A DNA stretch of 64,000 bases from Arthrobacter sp. PsM3 (GTDB lineage Bacteria > Actinomycetota > Actinomycetes > Actinomycetales > Micrococcaceae): NCBI RefSeq assembly GCF_030433895.1, contig NZ_JARUXE010000021.1:21834-85833 (forward strand). Direction: 5' to 3'. The notes under the pieces are model-generated. The model had not been told where the DNA came from and ran no database searches. It worked only from the letters and a program-made list of their open reading frames with translations. The position numbers and the translations under genes are program-made. Positions 30,011 to 39,559 of this stretch are shown here, piece after piece. How positions within the stretch are numbered: the first letter of the stretch is position 1; every line of letters begins with the position of its first letter.

Positions 30011-30066
30011 CACCCATCTGACGCAAACGGCCGCTACGGGACCCGCCAAAGCGGCCATTCGTAACG
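30011..30066. repeat. Inverted GGCCGCT/AGCGGCC element, copy A
   Basis: CACCCATCTGACGC opens the unit; GGCCGCTA and AGCGGCC form the arms, and CATTCGTAACG ends it. It is nearly identical to copy C (30147-30202). Confidence 0.8.
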
Positions 30067-30115
30067 AATCGGCGCAGTTCATCCCTTCAGGACGTCCCCA
30101 TCCGAGGTTAGGGAG

Positions 30116-30143
30116 CACCCATCTGACGCCAATGGCCGCTACC
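30116..30143. repeat. Half copy of the GGCCGCT element, copy B
   Basis: Only the left half (CACCCATCTGACGC to GGCCGCTACC) is present, directly before copy C. Confidence 0.75.
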
Positions 30144-30146
30144 GCG

Positions 30147-30202
30147 CACCCATCTGACGCCAACGGCCGCTATGGGACCCGCCAAAGCGGCCATTCGTGA
30201 CG
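30147..30202. repeat. Inverted GGCCGCT/AGCGGCC element, copy C
   Basis: It has the same length (56 bp) and termini as copy A, including the identical 'GGGACCCGCCAAAGCGGCCA'. It lies just after the citE-type stop and may also serve as a terminator. Confidence 0.8.
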
Positions 30203-30229
30203 GACCGACGTGTTCCAGACCTGCAGAGG

Positions 30230-31063
30230 TTAGTGCCCCGCGCGGCGCAGCGTGGATTCGGCGTGCTTGAGGATGGGCCCGTCGATCATTTTGCCCTGGT
30301 ACTGGAAGACGCCCGACCCGGCAGCAGCGGCGGCGGCCAGGAGCTCCCTGGCCGCGGCGACGTCCGAATCGGCAGGCGCATACGCCCCACGGACCACAGC
30401 CACCTGGTTCGGGTGGATGCAGGCCTTGGAGCCAAAACCTGAGGCGACGGCGTCGCGCGACTCAGCGGCCAGCCCGTCCAGGTCCGGGATGTTGACGTAG
30501 ACCGAGTCGATGGCTTCCTTGCCGAAGGCTCCGGCCGCGAGCAGCACCGTGGAGCGCGCGTGCAGCGCCACCGCACGGTAGGCGCCGTCGTCGGTCCTGC
30601 TGGAGGTGCCGCCGAGGGAGGCCAGCAGGTCCTCGGCGCCCCACATCAGCCCGACCACGTTGGGTTCGGCCGCGATCTCGGCGGCGTTCACGATCCCCAA
30701 CGCCGTTTCGCAAAGCGCGATCACACTGTAGCCCTCAAGCTCCCGGAGCTGGGCGGCGCTTTCCGCCTTGGCCAGCATGACGTGCCGGTACGGGGTGTGC
30801 TTGAGGCAATGCAGGTCCTTTTCGTGCTCCTCCGTGCCGGCCGGGTTGATCCGGACAATGGTGCGGCTCGGGTCGAGTTCGGGGACGTCGCCGGTGGCGC
30901 CGAGCTGGGCGAGGATCGCACCGCGGGCGCGTTGCTTGTCCGCCGGCGCGACGGCGTCCTCGAGGTCCACGATCACGGCGTCGGAGCGCTCGGCCGCCTT
31001 CTGGTAGCGCTCGGGGCGGTCGGCGGGGCAAAACAGCAGGGCAGGGCCCATCAGGAAGCTCAT
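30230..31063 (-). CDS. CitE-type beta-hydroxyacyl-CoA lyase
   Basis: A 277-residue HpcH/HpaI-fold lyase. 'GPALLFCPADRPERYQKA', 'VIVDLEDAV', 'RINPAGT', 'ALCETALGI' (metal/substrate Glu) and 'LMWGAEDLL' are characteristic. No citrate lyase alpha or gamma gene is nearby. The context matches M. tuberculosis Rv2498c, which has been shown to act on (R)-HMG-CoA in leucine breakdown and (S)-citramalyl-CoA in itaconate breakdown; that function is inferred here. ATG 31063 overlaps the MaoC stop (ATGA). It ends the eight-gene unit. Confidence 0.88.
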   Translation of the reverse strand: MSFLMGPALLFCPADRPERYQKAAERSDAVIVDLEDAVAPADKQRARGAILAQLGATGDVPELDPSRTIVRINPAGTEEHEKDLHCLKHTPYRHVMLAKAESAAQLRELEGYSVIALCETALGIVNAAEIAAEPNVVGLMWGAEDLLASLGGTSSRTDDGAYRAVALHARSTVLLAAGAFGKEAIDSVYVNIPDLDGLAAESRDAVASGFGSKACIHPNQVAVVRGAYAPADSDVAAARELLAAAAAAGSGVFQYQGKMIDGPILKHAESTLRRAGH

Positions 31064-31656
31064 GTCTCTATTCTGTCCTTTTGCGTCCGTTCGTGCCGGA
31101 CAGTTCTTGACCGCTGCGCAGAGTTTTCCTGCTGCGCGGCGGTGTGTGCTTCCCGTGTCCACATCAGGCAGCTGCGGGTGGCGAGGGCGACCACCTCGCC
31201 GTTTTGGTTTCGGCCGGTGTGTTTCATGGTCACAATCCCCTGCCCGGGCCGGGAGGAGGACAGCCGCTTCCCGGTCACGACTGTCTCCGTGTACAAGGTG
31301 TCGCCGTGGTACATCGGGTGCGGGAAGGACACCTCCGTGAGCCCCAGCTGCGCGATGATGGTGCCCTGGGTCAACTGGGGAACGGACTGCCCCACCACGG
31401 TGGCCAGGGTGAACATGGAGTTCACCAGGCGCTGGCCGAACGGCTGCTCAGCACTCCAGGCGGCATCAAGGTGCAGCGCCTGGGTGTTCATGGTCATGGT
31501 GGTGAAGAGGACGTTGTCAGCCTCGGTGACGGTCCGGCCGGGCCGGTGCGCGTACACCACGTCCTCCTCGAGCTCGTCGAAGTACATTCCGCGCTGTTCG
31601 ATGACGCGGGGTCCGCCGACAGGGGGTTCGGTCACATGCTGGGGGTTCGCCGTCAT
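31060..31656 (-). CDS. MaoC-type (hot-dog) enoyl-CoA hydratase
   Basis: A 198-residue hot-dog protein with '[20 protein letters not shown]', where the hydratase Asp/Asn/His signature is expected, and '[17 protein letters not shown]'. It is the positional counterpart of M. tuberculosis Rv2499c between acyl-CoA dehydrogenase and CitE genes. The inferred role is hydration of 3-methylglutaconyl-CoA to the (R)-HMG-CoA used by the next enzyme. Both ends overlap neighbours by four bases. Confidence 0.86.
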   Translation of the reverse strand: MTANPQHVTEPPVGGPRVIEQRGMYFDELEEDVVYAHRPGRTVTEADNVLFTTMTMNTQALHLDAAWSAEQPFGQRLVNSMFTLATVVGQSVPQLTQGTIIAQLGLTEVSFPHPMYHGDTLYTETVVTGKRLSSSRPGQGIVTMKHTGRNQNGEVVALATRSCLMWTREAHTAAQQENSAQRSRTVRHERTQKDRIET

Positions 31657-32414
31657 ACTGTCAGTTCCTGGTCTTCCTCGAAGAGTTCGACGCCGGTGGC
31701 CGCGGCCACGTCCTCCACCGTCACGTTGGGGGCGAGCTCCCGCAGGACCAGCCGGGAGGTGCCGTCGTCGGTCACGACGTCGATGACCGCGAGGTCAGTG
31801 ATGATGCGGTCCACGCACGCCTTGCCGGTCAGGGGCAGTGTGCACTGCTGCACGATCTTGGGCCGGCCGTTCCGGTCCACGTGCTCCATCATCACGATCA
31901 CCTTTTTCGCGCCGAACACCAGGTCCATGGCGCCGCCCATGCCTTTGACCATTTTGCCCGGGATCATCCAGTTGGCCAGGTCACCGTTCTGGGCCACTTC
32001 CATGGCGCCGAGCACAGCCACATCCACATGCCCGCCGCGGATCATGCCAAAGGACGTGGCGGAGTCGAAGAACGCTGCGCCCTTGTTGACCGTCACGGTC
32101 TCCTTGCCGGCGTTGATCAGGTCCGGATCGACGTCGTCCTCCCCCGGGTACGGCCCGACGCCGAGGATGCCGTTCTCGGAATGCAGCACCACCTCGACGC
32201 CGGCGGGGATGTAGTTCGGGATCAGGGTAGGCATTCCGATGCCGAGGTTGACGTACTGTCCGTTGCGCAGTTCCTGCGCCACCCGGGCGGCCAGTTCGTT
32301 CCGCGTCCAGCCCTTGCTCTCCACTCCGGCAGGGTGCTCGACGGCGGCCGGCCGGTATTCGTGGCGGACCGCTTCGGGGCGGGGCGGGGCACCCTGCAGG
32401 CTGTTGGATTCCAT
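31653..32414 (-). CDS. scoB: 3-oxoacid CoA-transferase subunit B
   Basis: A 253-residue SCOT-type subunit. '[20 protein letters not shown]' opens the family fold, and the catalytic glutamate lies in '[13 protein letters not shown]'. '[19 protein letters not shown]' is also conserved. It pairs with the subunit A gene three bases upstream and would activate acetoacetate released from HMG-CoA, using succinyl-CoA. Confidence 0.93.
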   Translation of the reverse strand: MESNSLQGAPPRPEAVRHEYRPAAVEHPAGVESKGWTRNELAARVAQELRNGQYVNLGIGMPTLIPNYIPAGVEVVLHSENGILGVGPYPGEDDVDPDLINAGKETVTVNKGAAFFDSATSFGMIRGGHVDVAVLGAMEVAQNGDLANWMIPGKMVKGMGGAMDLVFGAKKVIVMMEHVDRNGRPKIVQQCTLPLTGKACVDRIITDLAVIDVVTDDGTSRLVLRELAPNVTVEDVAAATGVELFEEDQELTV

Positions 32415-32417
32415 GTC

Positions 32418-33242
32418 CTAGGCTCCTGACTGGTCTGTTGCAGTGGTGGAGGTTGCTGTGGCGGGGGCTGCAGTGCCGGCGGCGGGCACGGCGGCCAGTG
32501 CCACCGTCCGCTTCTCGATCCGTTTCTCGACGCCGGGCGCGAGCACCACACGCTGGACGAAGATGCCGGGAATGTGGACGTGTTCGGGGTCCAGTTCCCC
32601 CGGCTCCACGAGTTCCTCGACCTCGGCGATGGTGATCTTCCCGGCCATGGCGCAGAGCGGGTTGAAGTTCATCGCGGTGGCGTGGAAGACGAGGTTGCCG
32701 TGGCGGTCGCCCTTCCAGGCGTGCACGAGCCCGAAGTCGGGGGTCAGCGACTCCTCGAGGACGTAGTCGGCGCCGTTGAAGCTGCGCACCTCCTTCGCCG
32801 CAGAGGCGATCGCGACGTTGCCGCCGGCGTCGTACTTCTGCGGCAGGCCGCCGTCGGACACCTGGGTGCCGACGCCGGCCGGGGTGTAGAAGGCGGGGAT
32901 GCCGGCCCCGCCCGCGCGCAGTTTCTCGGCCAGCGTGCCTTGCGGGGTGAGCACCACCTCGAGTTCACCGGCGAGGTACTGCCGCGCAAATTCCTTGTTC
33001 TCCCCCACGTAGGAGCTGATGGTGCGCCGGATCCGGCCGTCCTTCAGCAGGATCCCGAGCCCCCAGTCGTCGACTCCGCAGTTGTTGCTCACGGTCTCCA
33101 GGTTTGTGGCGCCGCTCTGGTGCAGGGCATCGATCAGGGCCACCGGAATGCCGCAGAGCCCGAACCCGCCGACGGCGAGGGAGGCGCCGTCGTGGATGTC
33201 CGCGACGGCTTCGGCGGCGCCGGCAACAACTTTGTTAATCAT
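32418..33242 (-). CDS. scoA: 3-oxoacid CoA-transferase subunit A
   Basis: A 274-residue subunit with '[19 protein letters not shown]', '[15 protein letters not shown]' and '[15 protein letters not shown]', all hallmarks of SCOT A. The C-terminal 30 residues are an Ala/Thr-rich tail not needed for the fold. It lies immediately upstream of scoB in the degradative operon. Confidence 0.93.
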   Translation of the reverse strand: MINKVVAGAAEAVADIHDGASLAVGGFGLCGIPVALIDALHQSGATNLETVSNNCGVDDWGLGILLKDGRIRRTISSYVGENKEFARQYLAGELEVVLTPQGTLAEKLRAGGAGIPAFYTPAGVGTQVSDGGLPQKYDAGGNVAIASAAKEVRSFNGADYVLEESLTPDFGLVHAWKGDRHGNLVFHATAMNFNPLCAMAGKITIAEVEELVEPGELDPEHVHIPGIFVQRVVLAPGVEKRIEKRTVALAAVPAAGTAAPATATSTTATDQSGA

Positions 33243-33281
33243 CGTTGATCCTTCTCTCGACGGTTGCGGCCAGCGGGCCGG

Positions 33282-34445
33282 TCAGAGCCCCAGTTCGCGG
33301 GCGATCAGCATCAGCTGGACCTCCGTGGTGCCCTCGCCGACTTCAAGGATCTTGGAGTCGCGGTAGTGGCGTGCCACGGTGAATTCGTTGATGAAGCCAT
33401 AGCCGCCGAACACCTGGGTGGCGTCCCGCGCGTTGTCCATGGCTGCCTCGCCTGCGACCATCTTAGCGATGGCCGCCTGCGTCTTGAACGGCTTGCCGGC
33501 GAGCATCCTGGCGGCCGCATCGTAGTAGGCCAGACGGGCGGTGTGGGCGCGTGCTTCCATCCGGGCGATCTTGAACGCGATGGCCTGGTACTTGCCGATG
33601 TTCTGCCCGAATGCGCTGCGTTCCTTGGCGTATTTCACCGACTGGTCCACGCAGCCCTGGGCGGCGCCGACGGCCAGGGCCGCGATCGCGATCCGGCCCT
33701 CATCGAGGATGGAGAGGAAGTTGGCATAGCCGCGCCCCTCGGTGCCGAGCAGGTTTTCCTCGGGGACGTGGACGTTGTTGAGCGTCAGCGGGTGGGTGTC
33801 CGAGGCGTTCCAGCCGACCTTGTTGTAGGCCTTTTCGGCTTTGAAGCCGGGGGTGTCGGTGGGCACCAGGATGGTGGAGATTTCCTTCTTGATGCTGCCG
33901 TCCGGGCGTTCCTGCTGGCCGGTCACCGCGGTGACGGTGACCAGGCGGGTGATGTCCGTGCCGGAGTTGGTGATGAATTCCTTGTTGCCGTTGATGACCC
34001 ATTCCCCGCCGCCGCGCTTCGCGGTGGTCTTGGTGCCCCCGGCGTCGGAGCCGGCTTCCGGCTCGGTCAGGCCGAAGCCGGCGAGCGCCTTGCCGGAGGC
34101 CAGCAGCGGAAGCCACTCCTCCTTCTGGGCAGCGGTGCCGAAACGGTGGATCGGCATGGCGCCGAGGGAGACGCCGGCTTCCAGGGTGATCGCGACGGAC
34201 TGGTCCACGCGGCCGAGCTGTTCCAGCGCCAGGGCGAGGGCGAAGTAGTCGCCGCCCATGCCTCCGAATTCCTCCGGGAAAGGCAGGCCGAAGAGGCCCA
34301 TGTCCGCCATCTGCGAGACGATCTCGTAGGGGAAGCTGTGCTCCTCGTCGTGCTTGGCGGAGACGGGGGCCACCACCTGGTCGGCGAATTCGCGGACGGT
34401 GTCGCTGAGGTCCTGGTAATCCTCGCTGAGTTCAAAATCTGGCAT
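33282..34445 (-). CDS. Acyl-CoA dehydrogenase (isovaleryl-CoA dehydrogenase-like)
   Basis: A 387-residue FAD enzyme. 'FGLTEPEAGSDAGGTKTTA' is the first acyl-CoA dehydrogenase signature, and 'QVFGGYGFINEFTVARHYRD' is the second. The catalytic Glu in the C-terminal 'LEVGEGTTEVQ' segment fits the short-chain group. Placement next to a biotin-dependent carboxylase is that of FadE19 in the M. tuberculosis leucine locus. The substrate is inferred as isovaleryl-CoA or 2-methyl branched relatives. Confidence 0.92.
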   Translation of the reverse strand: MPDFELSEDYQDLSDTVREFADQVVAPVSAKHDEEHSFPYEIVSQMADMGLFGLPFPEEFGGMGGDYFALALALEQLGRVDQSVAITLEAGVSLGAMPIHRFGTAAQKEEWLPLLASGKALAGFGLTEPEAGSDAGGTKTTAKRGGGEWVINGNKEFITNSGTDITRLVTVTAVTGQQERPDGSIKKEISTILVPTDTPGFKAEKAYNKVGWNASDTHPLTLNNVHVPEENLLGTEGRGYANFLSILDEGRIAIAALAVGAAQGCVDQSVKYAKERSAFGQNIGKYQAIAFKIARMEARAHTARLAYYDAAARMLAGKPFKTQAAIAKMVAGEAAMDNARDATQVFGGYGFINEFTVARHYRDSKILEVGEGTTEVQLMLIARELGL

Positions 34446-34538
34446 GGGGACTCCTTTGTCGGTACTGCTGTCTGGGCTGTTGTCGGTACTGCTGTGTCTA
34501 AGAACTGGTTGTGGTCTGTCGTGCTGAAGCTGGGGTGG

Positions 34539-36764
34539 CTAGTCCGCCGCGCCCATGGCGATGACGGCTTCTTCGATGGTGTCCTCGGCTTTCGAGGGCG
34601 CGGGCGGGTGGATGGTCGCAACGACCTGTTCGGCCTTGACGAGGTCTCCGGACGCGATGCTGATGTGCACGGTCCCGTATAGCGGCGCCACGAGCTGGTG
34701 TTCCATCTTCATGGCCTCCACGGAGAGCAGCACCTGCCCGGCCTTCACCGTGTCCCCGTTGCTGACGGAAACTGACACCACGGTGCCGGGCATGGGCGAG
34801 CGCACGGCCGGGTCCGCGGCGCCCTCCTCGCGTTCGATGGCGGCCAGCACCCGGGCCAGCTTCGCTTCACGGTCGAGGGGATCGAGCCGGCAGGACCAGC
34901 CCCCGTTGCCGACATGGACGTACTGCGGGTTCCCCTCCGGCGGATAGTCCTCCCAGACGGCGCCCTGCGCGAACCGCTGTTCCTGGCCGTCGATCTCCAG
35001 GAACACGTTGTCGGGGCCAAGCCCGATCACCTCGACCAGATGCTCCGGACCACCGTTGACCCTGACACGGGCGTGCCCGAGATCCACGTTGCTCAGCCAG
35101 GTGACGGCCACGGTGGCGATCCCGCCGCCGGGGATGCCGAAGCTCATCGTCCACGGCGCAGGTGCCCCCAGCCGCCAGCCCCGGGTGGTGTTCCACGGCG
35201 GTCCCACTGTGGTTGGCTCCTCCGCCAGGACCCAGAACGGCATGGCCGCGGCGATGAGTTCGGCATCCCCGGCACGGCGGAAGGAGAAGTCAGGCATCTT
35301 CCGCTCGATCAGGCCGGTGTCGAGCCGGCCGGCGCGGACGTCGGCGTCGTTGATCAGCAGGCGCAGGTATTCGACGTTGGTGTCAATCCCCAGCGCCGTG
35401 TAACGGGACAGGGCGGTATCGAGCTTGTCGAGGGCGGCCGTGCGGTCCTGGCCCCAGGCGATGACCTTGGCGACCATGGGGTCGTAGTCACTGGAGATTT
35501 CCAGGCCCTTCAGGAGCGAGGAGTCGATCCGGATGTCCGGATCGGCGGAGGCCGGAGTGAAGGAGTCCAGGTCGTCCAGTGCGGTGAAGATCTCGCCCCG
35601 CTCGTCCAGGAGCAGCACCTCGCCGCCCGAGGGCAGGAAGTTCTTCTCCGGGATTTCGGCGTAGACCCGCGCTTCCACCGAGTGCCCGGTGAGCACGACG
35701 TCGTCCTGGCGGACGGTGAGTTCCTCGCCGGCGGCGATCCGCACCTGCCATTCGACGAGGTCGACGCCGGTGACCATCTCGGTGACCGGGTGCTCGACCT
35801 GCAGGCGTGTATTCATCTCCATGAAGAAGAACTCGTCCGGGGCGTTGTCGGAGACGAGGAACTCCACGGTTCCGGCGCCGCTGTAGTTGACGCTTCGGGC
35901 GGCGTTGCAGGCGGCCTCGCCGATCCGGGCGCGGGTGACGCCGCCGTCGTTGAGGGCCTCCAGCAGCGGGGAGGGTGCTTCCTCGATGACCTTCTGGTGT
36001 CGGCGCTGCAGGGAGCATTCGCGTTCGCCAAGGTGGATGACGTTGCCGTGGTTGTCCGCGAGGACCTGGACCTCGATGTGCCGCGGCGTCAGGACGAGGC
36101 GCTCCAGAAACAGGGTGTCGTCGCCGAAGGCACTGGCCGCGACCCGGCGGGCGGTGGCCAGGGTGGCCTCGAGGTCCTCGGGGCGTTCGACGACGTGCAT
36201 CCCTTTGCCGCCGCCGCCGGCGGAGGGCTTGATCAGCAGCGGGAAGCCGACACCGGCCGCGGCCCCGATCAGCTGCGCATCCGTCATGCCCGGTTCGGCG
36301 ATGCCCGGAACAACCGGCACGCCGTAGCCGGTGACGTGGTTCTTGGAGCGGATCTTGTCGCCCATAACGTTGAGGGATTCGACGCCGGGGCCGATGAACG
36401 TGATCCCGGCCTTCTCCAGGGCCCGGGCGAAGTCGACGTTCTCGCTCAGGAAGCCGTAGCCCGGGTGCACGGCCTCGGCGCCGGTGTCGCGGCAGGCCTG
36501 GATGATGGCCTCGATCTTGAGGTAGCTCTCGGTCGCGGCGGCCGGACCGATCCGCACGGCGAGGTCGGCCTCGCGGACGTGCCGGGCGTCGGCGTCGGCG
36601 TCGGAGTAGACGGCGACCGAGCGGATACCGAGGGCACGCAGGGTGCGGATCACGCGGCAGGCGATCTCGCCGCGGTTGGCGACGAGCACGGTGCCGAAGA
36701 GGGGCTTGGTGCCCTGCGGCTGCTGCTGGGGAGTGGAGGTTGTAGTCGGCGAAGAAGTAGTCAT
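34539..36764 (-). CDS. Acyl-CoA carboxylase alpha subunit (biotin carboxylase plus biotin carrier)
   Basis: A 741-residue two-domain protein. The N-terminal biotin carboxylase begins 'VLVANRGEIACRVIRTLRAL' and contains the ATP-grasp loop 'KPSAGGGGKGMHVV'. The C-terminal carrier has the biotinylation site EAMKMEH with Lys686. By operon content the likely substrate is 3-methylcrotonyl-CoA, like AccA1 of M. tuberculosis. Thirty C-terminal residues beyond the carrier are extra. The 93 bp after it hold a 15-bp direct repeat (34457-34471, 34481-34495). Confidence 0.93.
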   Translation of the reverse strand: MTTSSPTTTSTPQQQPQGTKPLFGTVLVANRGEIACRVIRTLRALGIRSVAVYSDADADARHVREADLAVRIGPAAATESYLKIEAIIQACRDTGAEAVHPGYGFLSENVDFARALEKAGITFIGPGVESLNVMGDKIRSKNHVTGYGVPVVPGIAEPGMTDAQLIGAAAGVGFPLLIKPSAGGGGKGMHVVERPEDLEATLATARRVAASAFGDDTLFLERLVLTPRHIEVQVLADNHGNVIHLGERECSLQRRHQKVIEEAPSPLLEALNDGGVTRARIGEAACNAARSVNYSGAGTVEFLVSDNAPDEFFFMEMNTRLQVEHPVTEMVTGVDLVEWQVRIAAGEELTVRQDDVVLTGHSVEARVYAEIPEKNFLPSGGEVLLLDERGEIFTALDDLDSFTPASADPDIRIDSSLLKGLEISSDYDPMVAKVIAWGQDRTAALDKLDTALSRYTALGIDTNVEYLRLLINDADVRAGRLDTGLIERKMPDFSFRRAGDAELIAAAMPFWVLAEEPTTVGPPWNTTRGWRLGAPAPWTMSFGIPGGGIATVAVTWLSNVDLGHARVRVNGGPEHLVEVIGLGPDNVFLEIDGQEQRFAQGAVWEDYPPEGNPQYVHVGNGGWSCRLDPLDREAKLARVLAAIEREEGAADPAVRSPMPGTVVSVSVSNGDTVKAGQVLLSVEAMKMEHQLVAPLYGTVHISIASGDLVKAEQVVATIHPPAPSKAEDTIEEAVIAMGAAD

Positions 36765-36771
36765 TGCTGGC

Positions 36772-38379
36772 TCACATCCGGAACAGGCCGAAGGAGGTCT
36801 CCGGCAGCGGGGTGCGGGAGACGACGTCGAGCGCCAGTCCCAGGACGGTGCGGGTGTCCGCGGGGTCGATCACGCCGTCATCCCAGAGGCGGGCGGTGGA
36901 GTAGTAGGGGCTGCCCTGGTCCTCGTACTGCTGTTTGATCGGGGCCTTGAACGCTTCCTCGTCCGCGGCGGACCACTCCTCGCCGCGGGCCTCGTACTGG
37001 TCACGTTTGACCGTGGCGAGCACGCTGGAGGCCTGGTTGCCTCCCATCACGGAGATCCGGCTGGCGGGCCACATCCACAGGAAGCGCGGCGAGTAGGCCC
37101 GCCCGCACATGGAGTAGTTTCCGGCACCGAAGGACCCGCCGATCACGACGGTCAGCTTGGGCACCCGTGCGGTGGCGACGGCGGTGACCATCTTCGCGCC
37201 GTTCTTGGCGATCCCGCCCTGCTCGTAGTCCTTGCCCACCATAAAGCCGGAGAGGTTCTGCAAGAAGATCAGCGGGATGCCGCGCTGGTCGCAAAGTTCG
37301 ATGAAGTGGGCTCCCTTGAGCGAGGATTCGCTGAAAAGCACCCCATTGTTGGCCACGATCCCCACCGGGTGGCCGTGGAGTTTCGCGAAGCCGGTGACGA
37401 GGGTGGTGCCGTAGTTCTTCTTGAATTCGTGGAAGCGGCTGCCATCCACGAGCCGGGCAATGACTTCGCGGACGTCGTACTGCGCGTTAACGTCCGTGGG
37501 GACAGCGCCGTACAGCTCCTGGGGGTCCGCCAGGGGTTCGACGGCGGTGTCAATGTCCCATGCGGGGGCGGCCGGGCGGGGCAGGGTGGAGACGATGTCG
37601 CGGACGATCTGGAGGGCATGCTCATCGTTCTCGGCCAGGTGGTCGGTGACGCCGGAGATCTTCGAGTGAACGTCGCCGCCGCCGAGTTCCTCGGCCGTGA
37701 CGATCTCGCCGATCGCGGCCTTCACCAGCGGCGGTCCGCCCAGGAAGATGGTGCCCTGGTTGCGGACGATCACGGTCTCGTCGCTCATCGCGGGGACGTA
37801 GGCGCCGCCGGCGGTGCAGGAGCCCATCACGGAGGCGATCTGCGGGATCCGGGCCGCGGACATCTTGGCCTGGTTGAAGAAGATCCGGCCGAAGTGCTCC
37901 TTATCCGGGAAGACCTCGTCCTGCTTGGGCAGGAACGCCCCGCCCGAGTCCACGAGGTAGATGCAGGGCAGCCGGTTCTCCAGCGCGATTTCCTGCGCCC
38001 GGAGGTGCTTCTTCACCGTCATAGGGTAGTAGGTGCCGCCCTTGACGGTGGCGTCGTTGGAGATGACCAGGACCTGGCGGCCGTGGACCAGGCCGATCCC
38101 GGCAATGACACCGGCGCCGGGCGAATCGTCGTTGTACATCCCGCTTGCCGCCAGCGGCGCGATCTCCAGGAACGGGCTGCCCTCGTCCAGCAGCTGGTCG
38201 ATGCGCTCGCGGGGCAGCAGCTTGCCGCGGGCGACATGGCGTTCCCTCGACTTTTCGGGCCCGCCCAGGGCCGCCCTGGCAAGCCGTTCCTTCAGCTCCC
38301 GCGCCAGCCCCAGCTGGGCCTCGCGGTTCGCGGCATAGCTGGCGCTTGTCGCGTCCACCTGGCTGGCGATTGTCTCCAT
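36772..38379 (-). CDS. Acyl-CoA carboxylase beta subunit (carboxyltransferase)
   Basis: A 535-residue carboxyltransferase with the crotonase-like halves of the propionyl/methylcrotonyl-CoA carboxylase family. '[23 protein letters not shown]' and '[16 protein letters not shown]' are typical of methylcrotonyl-CoA carboxylase beta, and '[20 protein letters not shown]' supports this. It is the first gene of the degradative unit, seven bases before the alpha subunit gene, and faces a TetR gene across a 109-bp gap with tandem operator-like repeats. Confidence 0.93.
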   Translation of the reverse strand: METIASQVDATSASYAANREAQLGLARELKERLARAALGGPEKSRERHVARGKLLPRERIDQLLDEGSPFLEIAPLAASGMYNDDSPGAGVIAGIGLVHGRQVLVISNDATVKGGTYYPMTVKKHLRAQEIALENRLPCIYLVDSGGAFLPKQDEVFPDKEHFGRIFFNQAKMSAARIPQIASVMGSCTAGGAYVPAMSDETVIVRNQGTIFLGGPPLVKAAIGEIVTAEELGGGDVHSKISGVTDHLAENDEHALQIVRDIVSTLPRPAAPAWDIDTAVEPLADPQELYGAVPTDVNAQYDVREVIARLVDGSRFHEFKKNYGTTLVTGFAKLHGHPVGIVANNGVLFSESSLKGAHFIELCDQRGIPLIFLQNLSGFMVGKDYEQGGIAKNGAKMVTAVATARVPKLTVVIGGSFGAGNYSMCGRAYSPRFLWMWPASRISVMGGNQASSVLATVKRDQYEARGEEWSAADEEAFKAPIKQQYEDQGSPYYSTARLWDDGVIDPADTRTVLGLALDVVSRTPLPETSFGLFRM

Positions 38380-38441
38380 TGACTGCTTCCGTTCCTGGCC
38401 TTCATGCTGGGGGCCTGTGATGGACCCGTTCCAGCCACTTC

Positions 38442-38486
38442 GGTTAGTACCGCATAACTGAGATTTAGGTTAGTCTCTATTAACTG
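38442..38486. promoter_or_regulatory. Two tandem operator-like repeats, GGTTAGT-N6-TAACTG
   Basis: Copies at 38442-38460 and 38468-38486 share GGTTAGT, a six-base spacer and TAACTG, with a 26-bp period. They occupy the divergent gap between the carboxylase gene and the tetR gene. The second overlaps the first possible tetR start, so autoregulation by the TetR protein is likely. Confidence 0.6.
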
Positions 38487-38488
38487 TG

Positions 38489-39262
38489 ATGTCCAACATA
38501 GGGCCACATGAGCAGCTGTTTATTGAGATGAGGGATGTCCCGGTGACCGAGTCCAGCGAGACGAGCCAGACTCCTACCCAGGTCCTCGCAACCCCGCCTC
38601 CCGCGACCCAGCCTCCGGCAACCCAGCGCACCGCCCCGGCGCCATCCACCCAGCCGCCGGCAACCCAGCGCAGCCAGGCCAAGGAGAACCGGCGCCAGGC
38701 GCTGCTGTCAGCGGCGGCTGCGCTGTTCGCCGTCGACGGGTTCAACCGCGTCTCCCTTGAGGACCTCGGCGCCGCCGCCGGGGTCAGCGGCCCGGCGGTC
38801 TACCGGCATTTCGCGGGCAAGCAGGCCGTCCTGGGGGCTCTGCTGCTCAGCGTCAGCCAGGAGCTGCTTGATGGCGGCCGGCAGGTGATTGCCGATTCCG
38901 ACGGCGCCGCCGCTGCCCTGCGCAGGCTGGTCGAGTTTCATGTGGACTTCGCCCTCAGCAACCCCGACGTCATCCGGGTGCAGGACCAGGACTTCAGCAA
39001 CCTCGCCGACGACGACCAGGCCGAGGTCCGCACGCTGCAGAGAAACTACGTGGAGCTCTGGGTCGAGGTCCTGGCCGGGCTGCACCCCAACACCGAGGCG
39101 GCTGAACTCCGGATGCGGGCGCACGCCACGTTTGGCCTGATCAACTCCACCCCGCACTCCGTGCGCAGCCACGGCCGGCGGATTGCGGTCAAGCGGGCCC
39201 GGCCGCTGCTGCAGAGCATGGCGCTGGCGGCCCTGATGGCCCCGTCCGCCCCGCTCGGCTAG
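38489..39262 (+). CDS. TetR family regulator, BkaR-like
   Basis: The helix-turn-helix is at about residues 75-115: 'LLSAAAALFAVDGFNRVSLE' then 'AAAGVSGPAVYRHFAGKQAV'. The N-terminal 65 residues are Pro/Thr/Gln-rich with 'PPATQ' repeats and look disordered. The C-terminal ligand domain includes 'LQRNYVELWVEVLAGLHPN'. Position and neighbours correspond to M. tuberculosis Rv2506 (BkaR), a repressor of branched-chain keto-acid genes. ATG 38489 is used; GTG 38543 has a better ribosome-binding site (TGAGGG) and may be the true start. Confidence 0.88.
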   Translation: MSNIGPHEQLFIEMRDVPVTESSETSQTPTQVLATPPPATQPPATQRTAPAPSTQPPATQRSQAKENRRQALLSAAAALFAVDGFNRVSLEDLGAAAGVSGPAVYRHFAGKQAVLGALLLSVSQELLDGGRQVIADSDGAAAALRRLVEFHVDFALSNPDVIRVQDQDFSNLADDDQAEVRTLQRNYVELWVEVLAGLHPNTEAAELRMRAHATFGLINSTPHSVRSHGRRIAVKRARPLLQSMALAALMAPSAPLG

Positions 39263-39330
39263 CTCCGCTCTCCCAGCCACCCCAGCCACCCGCCATATCC
39301 AGGGCTTCCACCGCGCCCTGGCCGCACTCC

Positions 39331-39400
39331 GGGGGAACTTTGGTGCGGACACGCCGAGAACTGAGGCTCCGCCGTCGAGCACGGAGTACAAAGTGCCCCA
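39331..39400 (-). repeat. 70-bp intergenic element, copy 7 (reverse orientation)
   Basis: Read on the minus strand it runs TGGGGCACTTTG to CAAAGTTCCCCC with GGCGTGTCCGCAC before the right end, as in copy 3. It is exactly 70 bp. Confidence 0.85.
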
Positions 39401-39508
39401 GCCCGGCAGCGACTGGGCCGAAAACTGCCCATCCCAGCTGGCCGCCCAAAACAACCCGGCCGAAAACTGCTTGGAAGGATGCAGCCCGGGCCAACAACAA
39501 CCCGCACA

Positions 39509-39546
39509 CAACAAAGCTGCCGGCCGCCTGAGGGGCAGCCGGCAGC
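39509..39546 (-). terminator. Terminator of the branched-chain dehydrogenase operon
   Basis: The stem GCTGCCGGC/GCCGGCAGC (39516-39524, 39538-39546) is followed on the minus strand by TTTGTTGTG. It lies 14 bp after the E2 stop codon. Confidence 0.75.
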
Positions 39547-39559
39547 GATGGAGTGATCG

